A DNA stretch of 64,000 nucleotides from Rhyacophila brunnea (GCA_022495005.1 JAGYXB010001610.1:170108-234107); one strand, 5' to 3'; shown: positions 45,897-57,185, counted from the first letter of the stretch. Notes: a model not told the origin generated them from the sequence alone. Program-made: numbers and translations.

Positions 45897-46330
45897 CACC
45901 CGACGGGGATTGAACCTATATCTGCTGGATCGAGCAGATAAATTATTTTTTCTAGTGTGTATATGGGTTAGGTCTGTTAATTCACTCATAGGGAAGAGGG
46001 CCAGGACAAATCGGGAGCATCTATTGTTTGTTCTTTCAAGGTGCGGAACTAACCTGCAATGTGTAATACCAATCGGGAAGGCAATTACTATGTTTAATCA
46101 AATCGCTTCAAATATTTATATATTCCACTTACGTGAAGGTTTTAAAGGTATATTCTATCAATTTAGTTCACTCTGTGTGCTTCCATGAACTTTAGTTTTT
46201 ATTATTTTATTATTGTACTATTTATTCATATTAACCTGAATTTTTCTTTGAAAATAATTGTTAACACTATTTTTTTTTATGTCATGTCGTGAACACTTTG
46301 AGTTTTATAAATTTGAATTTAAAAATTGAC
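45897..46330 (+). pseudogene. LINE family X-L related C-terminus with 3' tail
   Basis: Frame 45910-46186 ends KAITMFNQIASN(I)-IF ... GIFYQFSSLCVLP, resembling N-A-L-P-R-D-V-D-I-F of the 27945 copy in position and spacing. The 3' part has ATGTCATGTCGTGAACACTT and an A-rich end. A tRNA-like GGGGATTGAACC (minus) sits at the 5' edge. Confidence 0.5.
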
Positions 46331-47330
46331 AAATTAGTGTAGGGTGAAAGCGGTATTTTACATTTAAAAATATTATATTTCAGTACCGTGTTAACTGCAT
46401 TTTTTCCCAGAGATTTAGCATATTATAATTCGAGTGCTTAAAGTCAGACAACGTTATCTACAAAAAAGTGTTGGTTTTTTTTTTGACATAACGTTATTTT
46501 ACATTTACGGCTACATGATAGTCAAACAACGTTATGTCAATCTTTTCTAATTTCTTATTAAATCGTCAGTAAAGTTTAACGCTAACTACATAAGTTACCC
46601 TTGTTTTCATATTTTTTAAAAACTATCCCTATAAATTTTAACATCATCATAAGCAAGATAAATCTACATTACACAACAAATTATAAAATATTAACATTAG
46701 GTTTAAAATAAACATTTCCCTTGTTAAGTTACAAGAATCTAAAATAACGATTTTTGGCTCTCCTGTAAAGTTGCACTTTTGTAGATAGTGTTGTTTGACA
46801 CTATGCCCTCGAATTATTCATGATCATTAAACATATATAGTACTAGTAAATCCAAACGTTTAAACTATAATCTGCAGAGATACTGATGCCATCTAAGAAA
46901 TTATTAGTTAGTAATGTGTACAAGTTACGAAGTTACCTAGCATAAAATTTTCATTATTATTAATAACATTTGAAAACACCTTAGGTGCGTAGTTAAGAAT
47001 TTTTTGCATGGTTATTGAATATTAAAATCAGTTAGATATGCTTCTAAGGCAATTCCAAATTATGTTTTTTTCCAATAAATATAATTACATTTATTAAATT
47101 TTCTTAATTATTAAGTGTTAGATAAAAGTAAATAATTGTATAAAAATCACTATTTTTAAAAGGGATAATACTGTTTTTTATTTTTCCATTGTGCTCAACG
47201 GTTGAAATAGGTTCGAAAATTCTGATAGCTGATATCAATTATATGTTGGTATTTTTAATGAACTTTTACTTCCACACGTAAACAGTATAACAGTTGATTG
47301 TTCTGCAATAATTGGGATTACCCAATAGGC
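46331..47330. other. unassigned, with a small hairpin
   Basis: TTGACATAACGTT at 46482 and AACGTTATGTCAA at 46523 form a hairpin, with a third ACAACGTTATCT at 46447. It may be part of an old MITE. Otherwise AT-rich. Confidence 0.4.
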
Positions 47331-47600
47331 TAGAGTTCGCCTGACGTTTGAGCATCCCAAAAACCTGCGAAGAAATAAACAAGTTTCGTCCCCCGCGGGA
47401 TTTCAATCAATCGTCCAGAACAGCTTCGGATACGCCCTTAGGAAAACTAATTTTGAGCGGGAAAAGGAAAAAAAAGGCGGGAAAGAGGTCAGTCGGGCGC
47501 CATTTTTCCTTTGCGAGCCGGACACGCGAGAGCCGCGGGGAATTCCAGATTTTTTTTCTTCCGCCACTGACGCTAGCGCAATCGTAACAGGTCTTTTAAT
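47331..47600 (+). other. GC-rich unique segment, possible host exon or promoter
   Basis: A 79-codon frame (47348-47587) spans CCCCGCGGGATTTCAATCAA, GTCGGGCGCCATTTTTCC and GCGAGCCGGACACGCGAGAG. Composition differs sharply from the surroundings and no copy exists elsewhere in the window. The protein is basic, unrecognised and lacks a family motif. I do not call a gene. Confidence 0.3.
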
Positions 47601-48139
47601 TGGATGTGTTTGAATAAATGTACCTCCATAATGAATAAATCATCATCATTATTTATATTGTACAATATTTGATGTTGCGCAATTGTTTTGATAGACTTTT
47701 GTTGAATATATTGTGTTAAACACATAATTTTTGTTGAACTGCGTTATGCAATATTGCTATAGTTATTATTACAATGTGATACAGCGATGTTCCTGACAAA
47801 GAAGTACAAATAAAAACAAAACCTTATGACTTATACAACCTTATGAATTATGAATAGTTGAAGTGTTTGCAAAAAACCCCTACCTTATCAATAATAATAC
47901 ACTCGATAAGCTTATATAAATCGTCAAAACCTAATAATAGATCATTAGTAATTTTAAACAATAAAAATACTGCAATCAAGAAGAGTAAAGTAAAATCGTC
48001 CATTCTGGGAACAATGGTAAGATGTAGGGAATTAATGGAGTTAACTAATGAGATATATCTATGATGTCAGTCTTTAAAAGTTATTAGTTAAACAATTAAT
48101 ATTAAATAATATTCTTACATGATATCTACTATTTTTTTT
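47601..48139. other. no recognisable feature
   Basis: AT-rich, unassigned. Confidence 0.45.
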
Positions 48140-48367
48140 AGTACAAAATAATACAAAACTTAAATCCATTAGACTCTAAATTCAAATTCCATTATATCAC
48201 CAAACTAATATTTACGATTAATCAATATTTAATGACAAAATACGTGAAACTTAATGACCGTAAGACTTTGAGAAAAATCACATATACATATTGTGACCTC
48301 ACTATAAATCGAACTCGGACCCCCGGATGAAAGGCCAATGCCTTACGCTCTGGATTACGAGGGCCGA
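48140..48367 (-). mobile_element. family K arm fragment and SINE B copy 3
   Basis: 48145-48200 carries AAATCCATTAGACTCTAAAT of family K. 48262-48367 is a minus-strand SINE B head (AAATCGAACTCGGACCCCCG, ATGAAAGGCCAATGCCTTAC) with the GAGAAAAATCACATATACAT body shared with 13990-14035. Confidence 0.6.
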
Positions 48368-48713
48368 CAGCAATGGGGTTATAAATAGTGCCCACAATCA
48401 CAAAATCACTTTTAACCAATTAAATGTATTTAGCGATAGAAAAATAATTATATTTACTTATGTTGTTTTTCTTCTTATTTTCAGGTAAGAATTTTGATGA
48501 TACCTTTGTTTGTAATAAATACAGTATCTACCTATTGACAGCGGCATACAAATTGATGTAAATTGTAAGTACCTATCGAAGGTTTCTCATACATTTTTAT
48601 AATTTAAAATTTTCATTATTCAATGCGGAGTGTTGTTTTATTAACAATTGATACACGTGTGTAATATATAATAGAATTTAAAAAAATGGTTATAAAGTTA
48701 AATGTCTTAGTAC

Positions 48714-49161
48714 TGTCACCTCCCTCCATTTACGAAAGTGGAAGGATGCTGTCACTTTGTTTCTTTGTATCGTTTTTCGTCTGGATTCGGGACTTGGAGG
48801 TGGACAAATAACACACCGGAATTGTGGTGGAAACGACGAGATTTATTTACGTTAATATATACTAATGGTTACATTTTTATAATTTATTTTATGCGCAGCG
48901 CGAGTTAACAATGTTTTCTCTCTGGCAGTCTGCCGCGTTCTGTCCGCCATTTTATGTTTCGCTTTCAACGGAAAGCGCTGTCAAAAACGGCGACATTGGC
49001 AACGTTGCAGATATTTTTAAACGGCCGCAATTTACAGCATTGCCGGCTTTATTATTATTTATTTTCGTAATCAACCCTTACTATTTGTAGGCTTGATACC
49101 GATTTAGGCTTCTCCAGATTCACAGAGACATCCCCATGTCAGACCATTTGGGAGTGTAACA
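48714..49161 (-). mobile_element. solo LTR, Ty3/gypsy-like
   Basis: Read on the minus strand the 448-bp unit starts TGTTACACTCCC and ends GGAGGGAGGTGACA, so it has TG...CA borders. GTAC flanks it on both sides (48710-48713, 49162-49165), a 4-bp duplication as made by Ty3/gypsy-type integrases. An AATAAA lies in its 3' half and a GC-rich CpG-containing region in its middle. No internal retroviral-type coding region adjoins, so it is a product of LTR-LTR recombination. Confidence 0.75.
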
Positions 49162-49424
49162 GTACCTACATAGGTGGTGAAAAGTTGAATTATTTTTATT
49201 TTGATTTTTTTTTGTTAAAACACAAATATCAACGTATTATTACTATTTTTTTTTAAATTTCCATCGATTTATTAAGTGTAAGAGGAAGAGTGTCGATAAA
49301 TCCAGCGCACAGAAATATTATCAAGGAGGTAATTAAACTTGATAAAAACTAGGACATATCTTAAATATAACTGCATTCGGATCAAGTAGGAAGTCTTATT
49401 ATAATATTCGTCGCACATACATAT

Positions 49425-50465
49425 CGACAGCTTAATCTGCAAACCAGCTAACAGCACCAAACCAAAAATGAGATTTTGATGACACTTTATTACAAAGCAT
49501 GTCTTCTATGCTCACACAAAATTACAAATACTTAACGGCCCACATGCTCGTCGTAGGTCAACATTGAGTTTTTATTGTATTTTTAGTTCATTCAGTTTCA
49601 GTCATAGTTTGTCAATTTATGGCTACGGCCGTATGTTGTAGCTTAACCACTGGGGAATGCCAAAAGAAATGGCGTATTTAAAAAAAAAACACTACCTTAT
49701 TCTTAGGTCAATAATTATTATAAAGCAATTATTATTCGTAGGAAGTTTATCACACTTGAATGGTCAAAAACATAGCTTATTATGAGTATCTTTAGAATTA
49801 TCTTCAAATGTGTTAATCTTGCCGATTTTTGAATAATAAAATGCCTAATTCTTGTCAAATTTGGGATCACAGAGATTATCAATATAATTTTTTATCGTGA
49901 ATATTTTACAAAAATTATCTCGCAATAAATTATACTAATGATTTTATAATTGCGTTTAAAAATTAATAAATGTAAAAAATCTTAACACCACTGCACAGTT
50001 ATGTACCGAAATATGACTATATTCTAAAACATTAGAGCGAGAGGTTTAAAAGAATACTATTTTATGTAACAAAAATACTTTATGCAGTCATCAAATGTTT
50101 AAAATAAATATGAAGGATAATAAGGCTTCAAAATTTTATAAATAGATTATCTACAACGCTTAAAAAGTGTCCAGGATCATGGTTATAAAATACAATAAAA
50201 ACTCAATTTTGACCTTCGACGAGCATGTCCCCCCTTATAAGTAAATGCGTTCTTCACACAAAAAAGCCAACTGCAAGTAACAAATTTCCAATATAATAAA
50301 TAGAAGAACACCGCTTTTTATATAAATGTCATTTATATTTTATAAAAGGGAAGCTAAAATAGTGCAGTTAATTTGTAAAACAAAGTATATTTTTGGAATT
50401 GTTAAATTTCGTTCGATAGTTAAATTATAAAGTTTTCTCCTTCCTGAACAATTTTCCCAAGTGAA
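49425..50465 (+). repeat. repeat family R, copy interrupted by foldback Q
   Basis: 49425-49531 and 50236-50465 are collinear with 32885-33235. Confidence 0.7.
49536..50234. mobile_element. TTAA foldback family Q, copy 2
   Basis: Left end CGGCCCACATGCTCGTCG next to TTAA (49532-49535); right end CGACGAGCATGTCCCCCC next to TTAT. Its right half (49945-50230) is collinear with 22310-22598. The middle contains about 300 bp absent from copy 1. Confidence 0.75.
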
Positions 50466-51083
50466 GCTATTCGGTTTGCAGATGAAGCAGTCTACATATT
50501 ATATAATATTTAAATTATGTCGATTCGTATATTACATAGATATTAAAATATATATATATATATAGGTACGTAGGTATTCTTTAGTGTTGTAACTGTTTTG
50601 GTATTAGAATCAAATATATCGCGTTTTCGTCAGGTGTGACCGGAATTCACTACTGGGAGAATTAGTGTACCGTAAGTGGTTTAACCTAAAAAATAAATTG
50701 ATATTATTAATTCGTTTTGACGACTATATCAATGACATTATTTGGACTATATACTTTAATCCTTAGCCCCTTAGTTATCGTACGCCACTGGTAGGTATAT
50801 AATGTACACGATGTTAATATTATTACGCGGTCCGCAAATGCTACAACATTAGAGCTGCAATTATAATTGTATTGTAATAACAAATTTAATTGTCGGTGAG
50901 ACCGCGAATTTTCGCTTCACTAATGGCTTTTTATGCTTCCTGATGCATTTGGCTCTAATAACAAAAAGAATTTAAATAACCAAATGAAAATAATAAATTT
51001 ATTGAAATGATTGTGGAAATTAACAGTAGCTACAGCCAGAAAATATATGTCTAATATGGTTTTATGTAGATTAAAGACATAAT
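50466..51083. other. no recognisable feature
   Basis: AT-rich with an (AT)n run near 50545; unassigned. Confidence 0.45.
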
Positions 51084-51346
51084 ATTCGTCACTGTTCTGG
51101 CAGAAGACACTAATTCGAAAAAATGACATATTGAGTTAGTTATACCAAAATGTTCCTAATTTCAAACTTTACTGTCTGGAAACCTTCTTAATAAATAAAC
51201 AGTCTTTATTTTAAAGTCACCCTTTTTACGATTACTTAATAAACTCACATGATAGACCATTTCAAATATTTTAACAACTTCAAAGTCCAATTACTCAAAA
51301 CTAGTATTCTCCAGTTAGTGTGTTCTGCCAGAACAGAGACGAATTA
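51084..51346. mobile_element. small inverted-repeat element V, copy 1
   Basis: ATTCGTCACTGTTCTGGCAG and its near-exact inverse CTGCCAGAACAGAGACGAAT bound 263 bp. Copy 2 at 38000-38240 is inverted and has lost one end. The class is not known. Confidence 0.7.
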
Positions 51347-51449
51347 TGTCGTAACATAAGACGTAATATGCATTATATTATAACGCAAATCTCGACCGTA
51401 ACATTTTTCATAGAAACCTTATATGTAAATTTCGTTAGCACTCTGTAGC

Positions 51450-51890
51450 TGATTTTACAACGTTTTTATTAGCTCGTATTCTTGTTTGTCCGGTGGTTGT
51501 TTGTCCAGTACAAATCTTGCAATCGATTTTTAACTATCTTCCCGACTAGCTAGATATTTGAAACTTTTAGAATATACCAGAACACGATGCCAATGCGTTC
51601 TTTTAATACTTTTAGCCATCTTTAAGCAGAATTGAATTCATTTTCAGTTAATTCTGTTTTTATGGAAAGTTATTTCAGAAAAATCCGTAAAAAGTAAAAT
51701 ACTATTATTGGTTGCTAAGTGGGTGGTCCTAGTAACTAAATTATTAATATATACGTGCGTTACTATGGAAATCAAAATGAAATGTCAAAATGACATTTCA
51801 GTATTCTATATTTGTTTGTTTGTTTGTTTTTTTATTTACTTCATCAAGTACAAGTTTGAGCATACTGAGCATAATAATTCAATCACTCAC
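51450..51890 (+). repeat. repeat family H, copy 5 (3' truncated)
   Basis: Starts TTTACAACGTTTTTATTAGC and stops abruptly after GAGCATAATAATTCAA, about 60 bases short of the other copies. Confidence 0.7.
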
Positions 51891-52204
51891 CAATATCATT
51901 ATTTTGTTAGCATTGTATGGTTTGACTGATTGTAATATTGGTAAACGACCATTGAAGTTAAAGGCCCCACCAGACAACACCCGCCCCGCACCACATCCGA
52001 TCAATCGGACGTATTACGGTACCCTACCTTTGGATGTAAAGCATAATTTTTTTATAACTGGGAATGTCTCAGGAGCAGTTACCCAAGACTAGAGTCGTCA
52101 TGCACTCAAATGTGCTTTGACTGAATTTACATTACTTTAAGTTAAGGTACCTACCCATGGGAGAGATGAGCATGTAGAGGCAATATTAAAACAATGTAGT
52201 AACA
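51891..52204. other. no recognisable feature
   Basis: 51955-52030 is slightly GC-richer (AGGCCCCACCAGACAACACC); unassigned. Confidence 0.4.
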
Positions 52205-52330
52205 GATTAACTCATTTGCTGCTGACTAGATAATGACTTTTTATTTACCACCTTTAAAATGCACGTTAATTACATCGATCGTCCGCCTGGTCATTACGCG
52301 CCAGGTGCATCTTCAGCGTCCAAAGTATTT
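52205..52330. mobile_element. TTAA MITE family L, copy 5
   Basis: TTAACTCATTTGCTGCTGAC and AAAATGCACGTTAATTACAT, nearly collinear with 12843-12965. Confidence 0.6.
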
Positions 52331-52335
52331 AAAGC

Positions 52336-52640
52336 TCATACAAAATTGCCGAACATTCTAACTGAAGAGATCTTCACGTTAGCAGTATGACGCCGCAAAT
52401 TTTCTAAATGCCATTTTGGTAAACGACCAAATACTCTACGTGGTGTAGTTCGTATTTTTTCCGGCAGGTTTGCCACTATGCAAGTTGCAACAATCGCGCG
52501 AAAATTCAGAAGCCGCTGGACTTTTTTGATCCATGCATGCAGTCTTGCAGGTTGCACGATAATATGTGGATACATCTGCATTTTCAATTATAGTCGCTAC
52601 CACCAGTAAATCCATGTATATGTAAACGGACTATATGCCT
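52336..52640 (-). other. unrecognised 83-codon frame beside a Harbinger-like end
   Basis: Minus frame 52336-52587 is basic and uninterrupted but matches no family I know. AGTAAATCCATGTATATGTA at 52606 resembles a degraded end of element U, so the frame may be internal transposon sequence. Confidence 0.3.
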
Positions 52641-52959
52641 GATATGGATTTATGTCGATTGGAGACTTATTATACAAATCTTGACGATAACACCTTTTCA
52701 TAAGTTGTGACTGATAGATAGGATAGATAGTTGAGTATGTGGCTAATATTCATTTCAAATATATATTGTTTTAAAAACACTTTCATAAGTGAGTTGAGAT
52801 CCATATCTGATGATAAAAACAAAACAGTTACGTAACTATATACATAGGGTTATGATTGAAACCGTACACTAGCATTTATGGGGTTTCGTTATGTTGTATA
52901 AAACGGACTCTATAACTAAAATTAATATTGAGAAACGCTGGGTTAAATAAAAACGATTC
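52641..52959. other. no recognisable feature
   Basis: AT-rich, unassigned. Confidence 0.45.
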
Positions 52960-53390
52960 AATCAACCATTTCTTTTATTCAACAAATAATTTGAAATATT
53001 CAATATATAATGAAGTATGGAATATTACATACTCAAATCTTGTGAATTATTCGTTGAATAAAATAAATATTTTCTTAAATTATTAGCAAGTCTAAGTACC
53101 TATGTTATAAAAACTGAATAATGGAGTGATCCGCGACGTCGGTTAGTAATTAATGAATTAATTGATACCTACCTTATTATAGTAAAAGAGATAGCCAACA
53201 TTGTAACGAAATTGTATAAACATTTCATTTACGAACTTCTAGTTGTATCGTCGTAATTAAGTAAGATGCCAGTAGCTTAATTACAAAAGTATACTGGCGC
53301 GAATCCAGCGGTTACAGGTTTAACTTTTTTTTTCTTTTCTAAAAAAGATTTTTATCGTGGGTATGCATGAGATGTTTTCAACTTAGTATG
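52960..53390 (+). mobile_element. SINE family A with inverted 5' module, diverged
   Basis: 52965-52995 (TTTTATTCAACAAATAATTT) is the inverse of 53045-53065, then the body follows with GTGATCCGCGACGTCGGTTA and a weak tRNA-like head near 53265-53330. Poly-T tract at 53322. Confidence 0.6.
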
Positions 53391-53442
53391 TTCAATAGTA
53401 ATTTATTTATATGTATAACGATATTTGTATTTTTTTTACCAT

Positions 53443-53985
53443 GTCTCATCATATGGGCTTCCACAGAGTGGATGGAGGTTTTGTATCAACATATTTTGTT
53501 TTTACGACAAAAGGATGTTAGCCACTTGCTCAACCTATCAGGTCCATACTCTGACTCATACACGCATGGCCTACACATCCTGAAACGGGCCCCCGAGATA
53601 GGATGTTTGGCGAGCCCCCCTACCTATCACGAAGAGTAAAAGCAGTGTGACGCGCTACATTAACGTTTTCCATGGTGTACACGGTAAAATTAAGGTGTAT
53701 TTTTTTGCGATTTTTTATATTTATTATTTATATTTATATTTAGTATTGAAGTAAAATAGTGGCGCATGCGACTTTTTTTTTAACGATTAGAGCAAATTTG
53801 GGGTCTACGTTTATCTCACTCATTTGGTCGACTCGTCACGTCGGGCCCTTCCTGAGCCCGGGCCCCTAGGCTAGAGCCCTGTTAGCCCCCCTCCTTGTGG
53901 GAGCCATTCATACACATATTGAAAAGCAATATATTGCGTACTTGCCAGACCTAGGATTCGAGCTTTGGAGCCACAACGTTATACG
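53443..53985 (-). mobile_element. SINE family C, copy 4, split by MITE J
   Basis: 53443-53564 (CATCATATGGGCTTCCACAG ... CATACTCTGACTCATACAC) continues at 53909-53985 (ATACACATATTG ... CCTAGGATTCGAGCTTTGG). Joining them restores the order seen at 15380-15600. Confidence 0.85.
53565..53908 (+). mobile_element. hAT-like MITE family J, copy 5 (nested in SINE C)
   Basis: CATGGCCTACACATCCTG to TGTGGGAGCCATT, 344 bp, flanked by CATACACG and CATACACA (7 of 8). The uninterrupted SINE at 15505 reads CATACACA, so the left copy mutated later. Confidence 0.9.
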
Positions 53986-54209
53986 TATCATTTACTGCTG
54001 CTTTTTTTTTTTTTTTTTTTTTTTTTGTGATTTTACCGAGGCTTTGACTGCGACTCGCTGTCATATCGCCTCTTCTCTTCTAGAAGGGGATCCTTCGATC
54101 AGGTCCTCACTCCTATTCTGTTAAATGGCTTTATAATTATTTTGTCTAGCTCTTCCATCTTTCTTTCTTTCTTCTTTAGACGCCAGTGTTTTATGCACCA
54201 GAATCGCTC

Positions 54210-54401
54210 TCCTCCGTATCCATCCCTTCTGTATTTTCGATACATCGTGTAATCATTGAATTTCAGATAGTCTAATTCAGACCTCAGCCAAGTCTCTGAG
54301 ATTAATGCTATTGAAATTTTTTGTCTTATTAAGTAGGGTTCTATATCATCCTTTTTTTGCTTCATACTTCTGGCATTCCATTGTAAAATCCTAATTTGTT
54401 T
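54210..54401 (-). pseudogene. LINE ORF2 start (AP endonuclease N-terminus), truncated
   Basis: Reads RILQWNARSMKQKKDDIEPY, then ISIALISETWLRSE and RKYRRDGYGG. The N (of QWNARS) and E (of SETW) are the conserved metal-binding positions of the AP-type endonuclease. After GYGG the frame passes into unrelated 3' sequence, so an internal deletion joins the first ~60 codons to the 3' region. Confidence 0.85.
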
Positions 54402-54404
54402 TTT

Positions 54405-55611
54405 CTATCCATTTTGCTCCAGAACCTCCCCTAGAATTTCCTTTAAGTGTCCTTCTTTGAATTGTTTGCATACCCAGTCCACTGCTTTAATTATTAGTTG
54501 TTTAATGATCTGCTGCCAGTCTCCCCTTTTCAGCAAGACTTTCATAATTTCTCCCATCGCGTTAACCTCTGTCTTCCCCTTTGAATTTTTCTTATTTTTT
54601 GTAGGCTTTACGCTACTACCTGTAGATATTATTGTTGAGCCTGAAGCTTCTACCACCACTTCTTCTTTCTTTTTGTTTTCCTTAGTTTTTTGAATTGTTT
54701 CGCTTTCATCTCTTCCTACGATTTTTTTTTGTTTTAATATGTCAGCATAGCTATTATTTAACATATTTTTTTTTGCTTCCTTGAAAGGTATGTTCATTTT
54801 TTTCATTGCTTCTTTGCAATTCTTTTCCTCTTGCCACTTTGGGCATTTTTTGGCTGTTTGCCGCGTGGTTGCCTTTGCAATTGATGCACGTAATTTCCTC
54901 ATTTTTTTCGCAGGTTTTGTGGTTTTCACCACACTTAGGGCACGTTTCTACTGTACGTCCGCAGTTGTTCGCGATATGCCCATATCGCCAGCATTTGTAG
55001 CATTGCATAACCCTGAATACATACGGTTCTACAGCAAAAGAGACTCCATATATGTAAATTGTTCTCGGCAATATTTTTTCCCCAAATTTAATACTGACTG
55101 ACGAGGTCTTTGTCAGCTCTCCTGTATCACCTTTTCTTGTCAACCTCTTAAGGTTGATTACTTTTGCATCACTTTTGATTTCCATTTGCAGTTCTTGGAG
55201 GTCCATATCAATATCGACTTTTCTTATTACTCCATAAGAACAGGAGTCATTCTCTTTGGTCACAAAACCGAGATCTTTGAGTTCTCCAGCTTGTTTCACT
55301 TTATCTGCTTCTTTTTCGTCTTCTAATTGGATGTACGTCTTTAAATTTTTATTGTAAATTTTCTGTACTTTTACTCCTGCCTTATGCAGCATCTGCGCTA
55401 TTTTCAATTTTAATGGAATTTTGCTTCCCGTCGCTATCATGACGATGTTTTGGTTTCCCTTTGGAGTGACCCCAGAGTCTCTTCTGGGTTTTTTTCCAGA
55501 GGTCACCGTCTGCCATTCTTCTTCTTTTTCTCCAACCCCTTCCTCTTCATCATCGTTTCTTTTCTTCTTCGTTTTTTTGGTTTCATTCACTTCCATCGTG
55601 GTGTTTTCCAT
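54405..55611 (-). pseudogene. LINE ORF1, gag-like RNA-binding protein with CCHC knuckles
   Basis: Start chosen at ATG 55611 (MENTTMEVNETKK), because the frame upstream begins only at a non-ATG codon. A lysine/glutamate-rich N-terminus leads to an RRM-like/PRE_C2HC-type region (GVIRKVDIDMDLQELQMEIK, INLKRLTRKG). Three knuckles follow: CYKCWRYGHIANNC (CX2CX4HX4C), CPKCGENHKTC and CINCKGNHAANSQK-CP. A one-base slip at the A-run near 54850-54856 throws the last cysteine into another frame, after which KCPKWQEEKNCKEAMKK to GEVLEQNG continues to a stop at 54405. Its role would be to coat element RNA. Confidence 0.85.
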
Positions 55612-55953
55612 TTTATTGCTTTTGCCGTTCACGCGGTCTTGGAATTCGCGCAACAGTGTGAACAAAACACCGTGTGGACAACCCCTCGCTTCACAGCGTT
55701 TGACGCACTCCCCGCACAAAGTGCACTATCCGTGCAACAATAAATATTTTTCACTTTTCTCAAGCACTGGCACTGATTGTCAAAATCACATGGGACCACA
55801 CATGTTGAGTTTATTGTCAAATTCATTTACAAACAATATTATTTTTGTTGTATCCCGTATTTATAACCGTTCGCGAGTAACCATGCGAATAGCGTCCCGA
55901 ATACGCAAGCGAAGTTGTACAACCTCACTCCACCGCTGTTGGCTTCCGACTGG

Positions 55954-56616
55954 CTGCTGCTTTAATAGTTTAACTTTTATATAATGCAAAATGATGTTGT
56001 AATAAAAAAAAAATAACGAGAGAATACTTTTTACCTTGCTGCGTTGAAAAGCGATTTTTTTTCAGCCTAGATTTTACGCTTGATTTGAAAATAATATTAA
56101 TCAAATATGTGCTGGATCGGGACAGAATCGTCAAAATCTGCGCTTTGAAAAGTGTGCGTGTGACAGTTTTCGGAATATAATTAATGGGAGAATCGCGAAA
56201 ACAACATCGTTTCCCGTAATAAACATACAAGTAATTTTTCATTACGCAACGAATAAAAAAATAACGTAGGTATTTTCGATTTTATAACGTAATTTGAAGC
56301 TTACACGAACTGTCAAAACTAAAATCAGTCAAAAAGACTGTCATAATGTTTTTATTTTCCATTTTATAAACACCGCTATATTGTTTTAAAATATTTATCT
56401 ACCACAATATAATTTAATCATTTTTTAATACCACACGTACTCCTTTAATTTTTAAGCTTTAAGTTTTTTTTTATATAATAATTGAGGTACTAAAAATTTA
56501 ACATATATAAATACACCGGTGACCAAATTGAGTTAATTTACTTAAGTATTTTATTGTAAATTTTATATAACTTGTGTGAAGTGTGAATGAAATACTCCGA
56601 CGCACTGACTAATTTT
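55954..56616. other. no recognisable feature
   Basis: AT-rich, unassigned. Confidence 0.45.
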
Positions 56617-56771
56617 GGCTATGCCAGGGGTCGGCAGTTTGTCATTTGAGAAGAGCCAAATTGTCAAGGAAACAGAATAACAAAGGTACCAGAGAGCCGC
56701 ATATATGTAATATACATATAGATATGGATTTTTAGGGGGAAAAAAGTTCAAGATTTTATATTAAAAAAATA

Positions 56772-57165
56772 ATTAGAACGGTGTCCATGCATCGCTTTTG
56801 ATAACTTTTTATCTAAAAAATAGCTTCTTATTTTTAATTGAATACATAATTGTAAATTTTCATCCGTCATTATGCTTCTAAGTTTATTTTTTATATGGTT
56901 AATAGATGAGAATGTTTGTTCGCGTTTATATATTATGTAGAGCCAAAGATTGTGAGAATACCAAAAGCTAGTTTTTTTAACGCGTCACACTCGTATGTTT
57001 CAGGCAAACTATTCCATGTATCAAATATTATTGTGTCTATTTTAGGCAGTTGTCTTATACCTGTCTAATTGTGCTGAGAAATCAAATTGGATTTCTCTTT
57101 TTCGAGTTCTTCCAAGCGGCTGGTCAGATCTGTAAATTTGTTGCTCCACAGATCCTTGCTTTTTA
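56772..57165 (-). pseudogene. hAT transposase C-terminal remnant (dimerisation domain)
   Basis: Minus strand: SKDLWSNKFTDLTSRLEELE at about 57155-57095, then after stops and a frameshift EQTFSSINHIKNKLRSIMTD, ENLQLCIQLKI and KLSKAMHGHRS at 56921-56775. This is the hAT-C region found in Charlie/Buster-type transposases and their domesticated relatives (ZBED/GTF2IRD2-type). It would mediate dimer formation. Stops at several points show it is dead. Confidence 0.85.
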
Positions 57166-57185
57166 AAGTTATTAACCGCATCTGG

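Larger units (their letters stand above)
54002..55953 (-). mobile_element. non-LTR retrotransposon, internally deleted, poly-A tailed
   Basis: Minus-strand element with a 25-base poly-A (T-run 54002-54026) at its 3' end and a probable complete 5' end (AGTCGGAAGCCAACAGC at 55953). CTGCTGC at 53995-54001 and 55954-55960 is a probable duplication. It holds ORF1 and only the start of ORF2: most of the endonuclease and all of the reverse transcriptase are missing. The I/Jockey/R1-type group fits the gag-like ORF1; the exact clade is open. Confidence 0.85.

Noticed and set aside
8715..51890. Family H as a dispersed CRISPR-like array
   Set aside because: Copies are about 480 bp, tens of kilobases apart, in both orientations, and the genome looks eukaryotic.
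55421..55984. 187-codon plus-strand frame with hydrophobic serine- and phenylalanine-rich sequence
   Set aside because: It lies antisense to the LINE ORF1 and its composition follows from the lysine/glutamate codons of the other strand.
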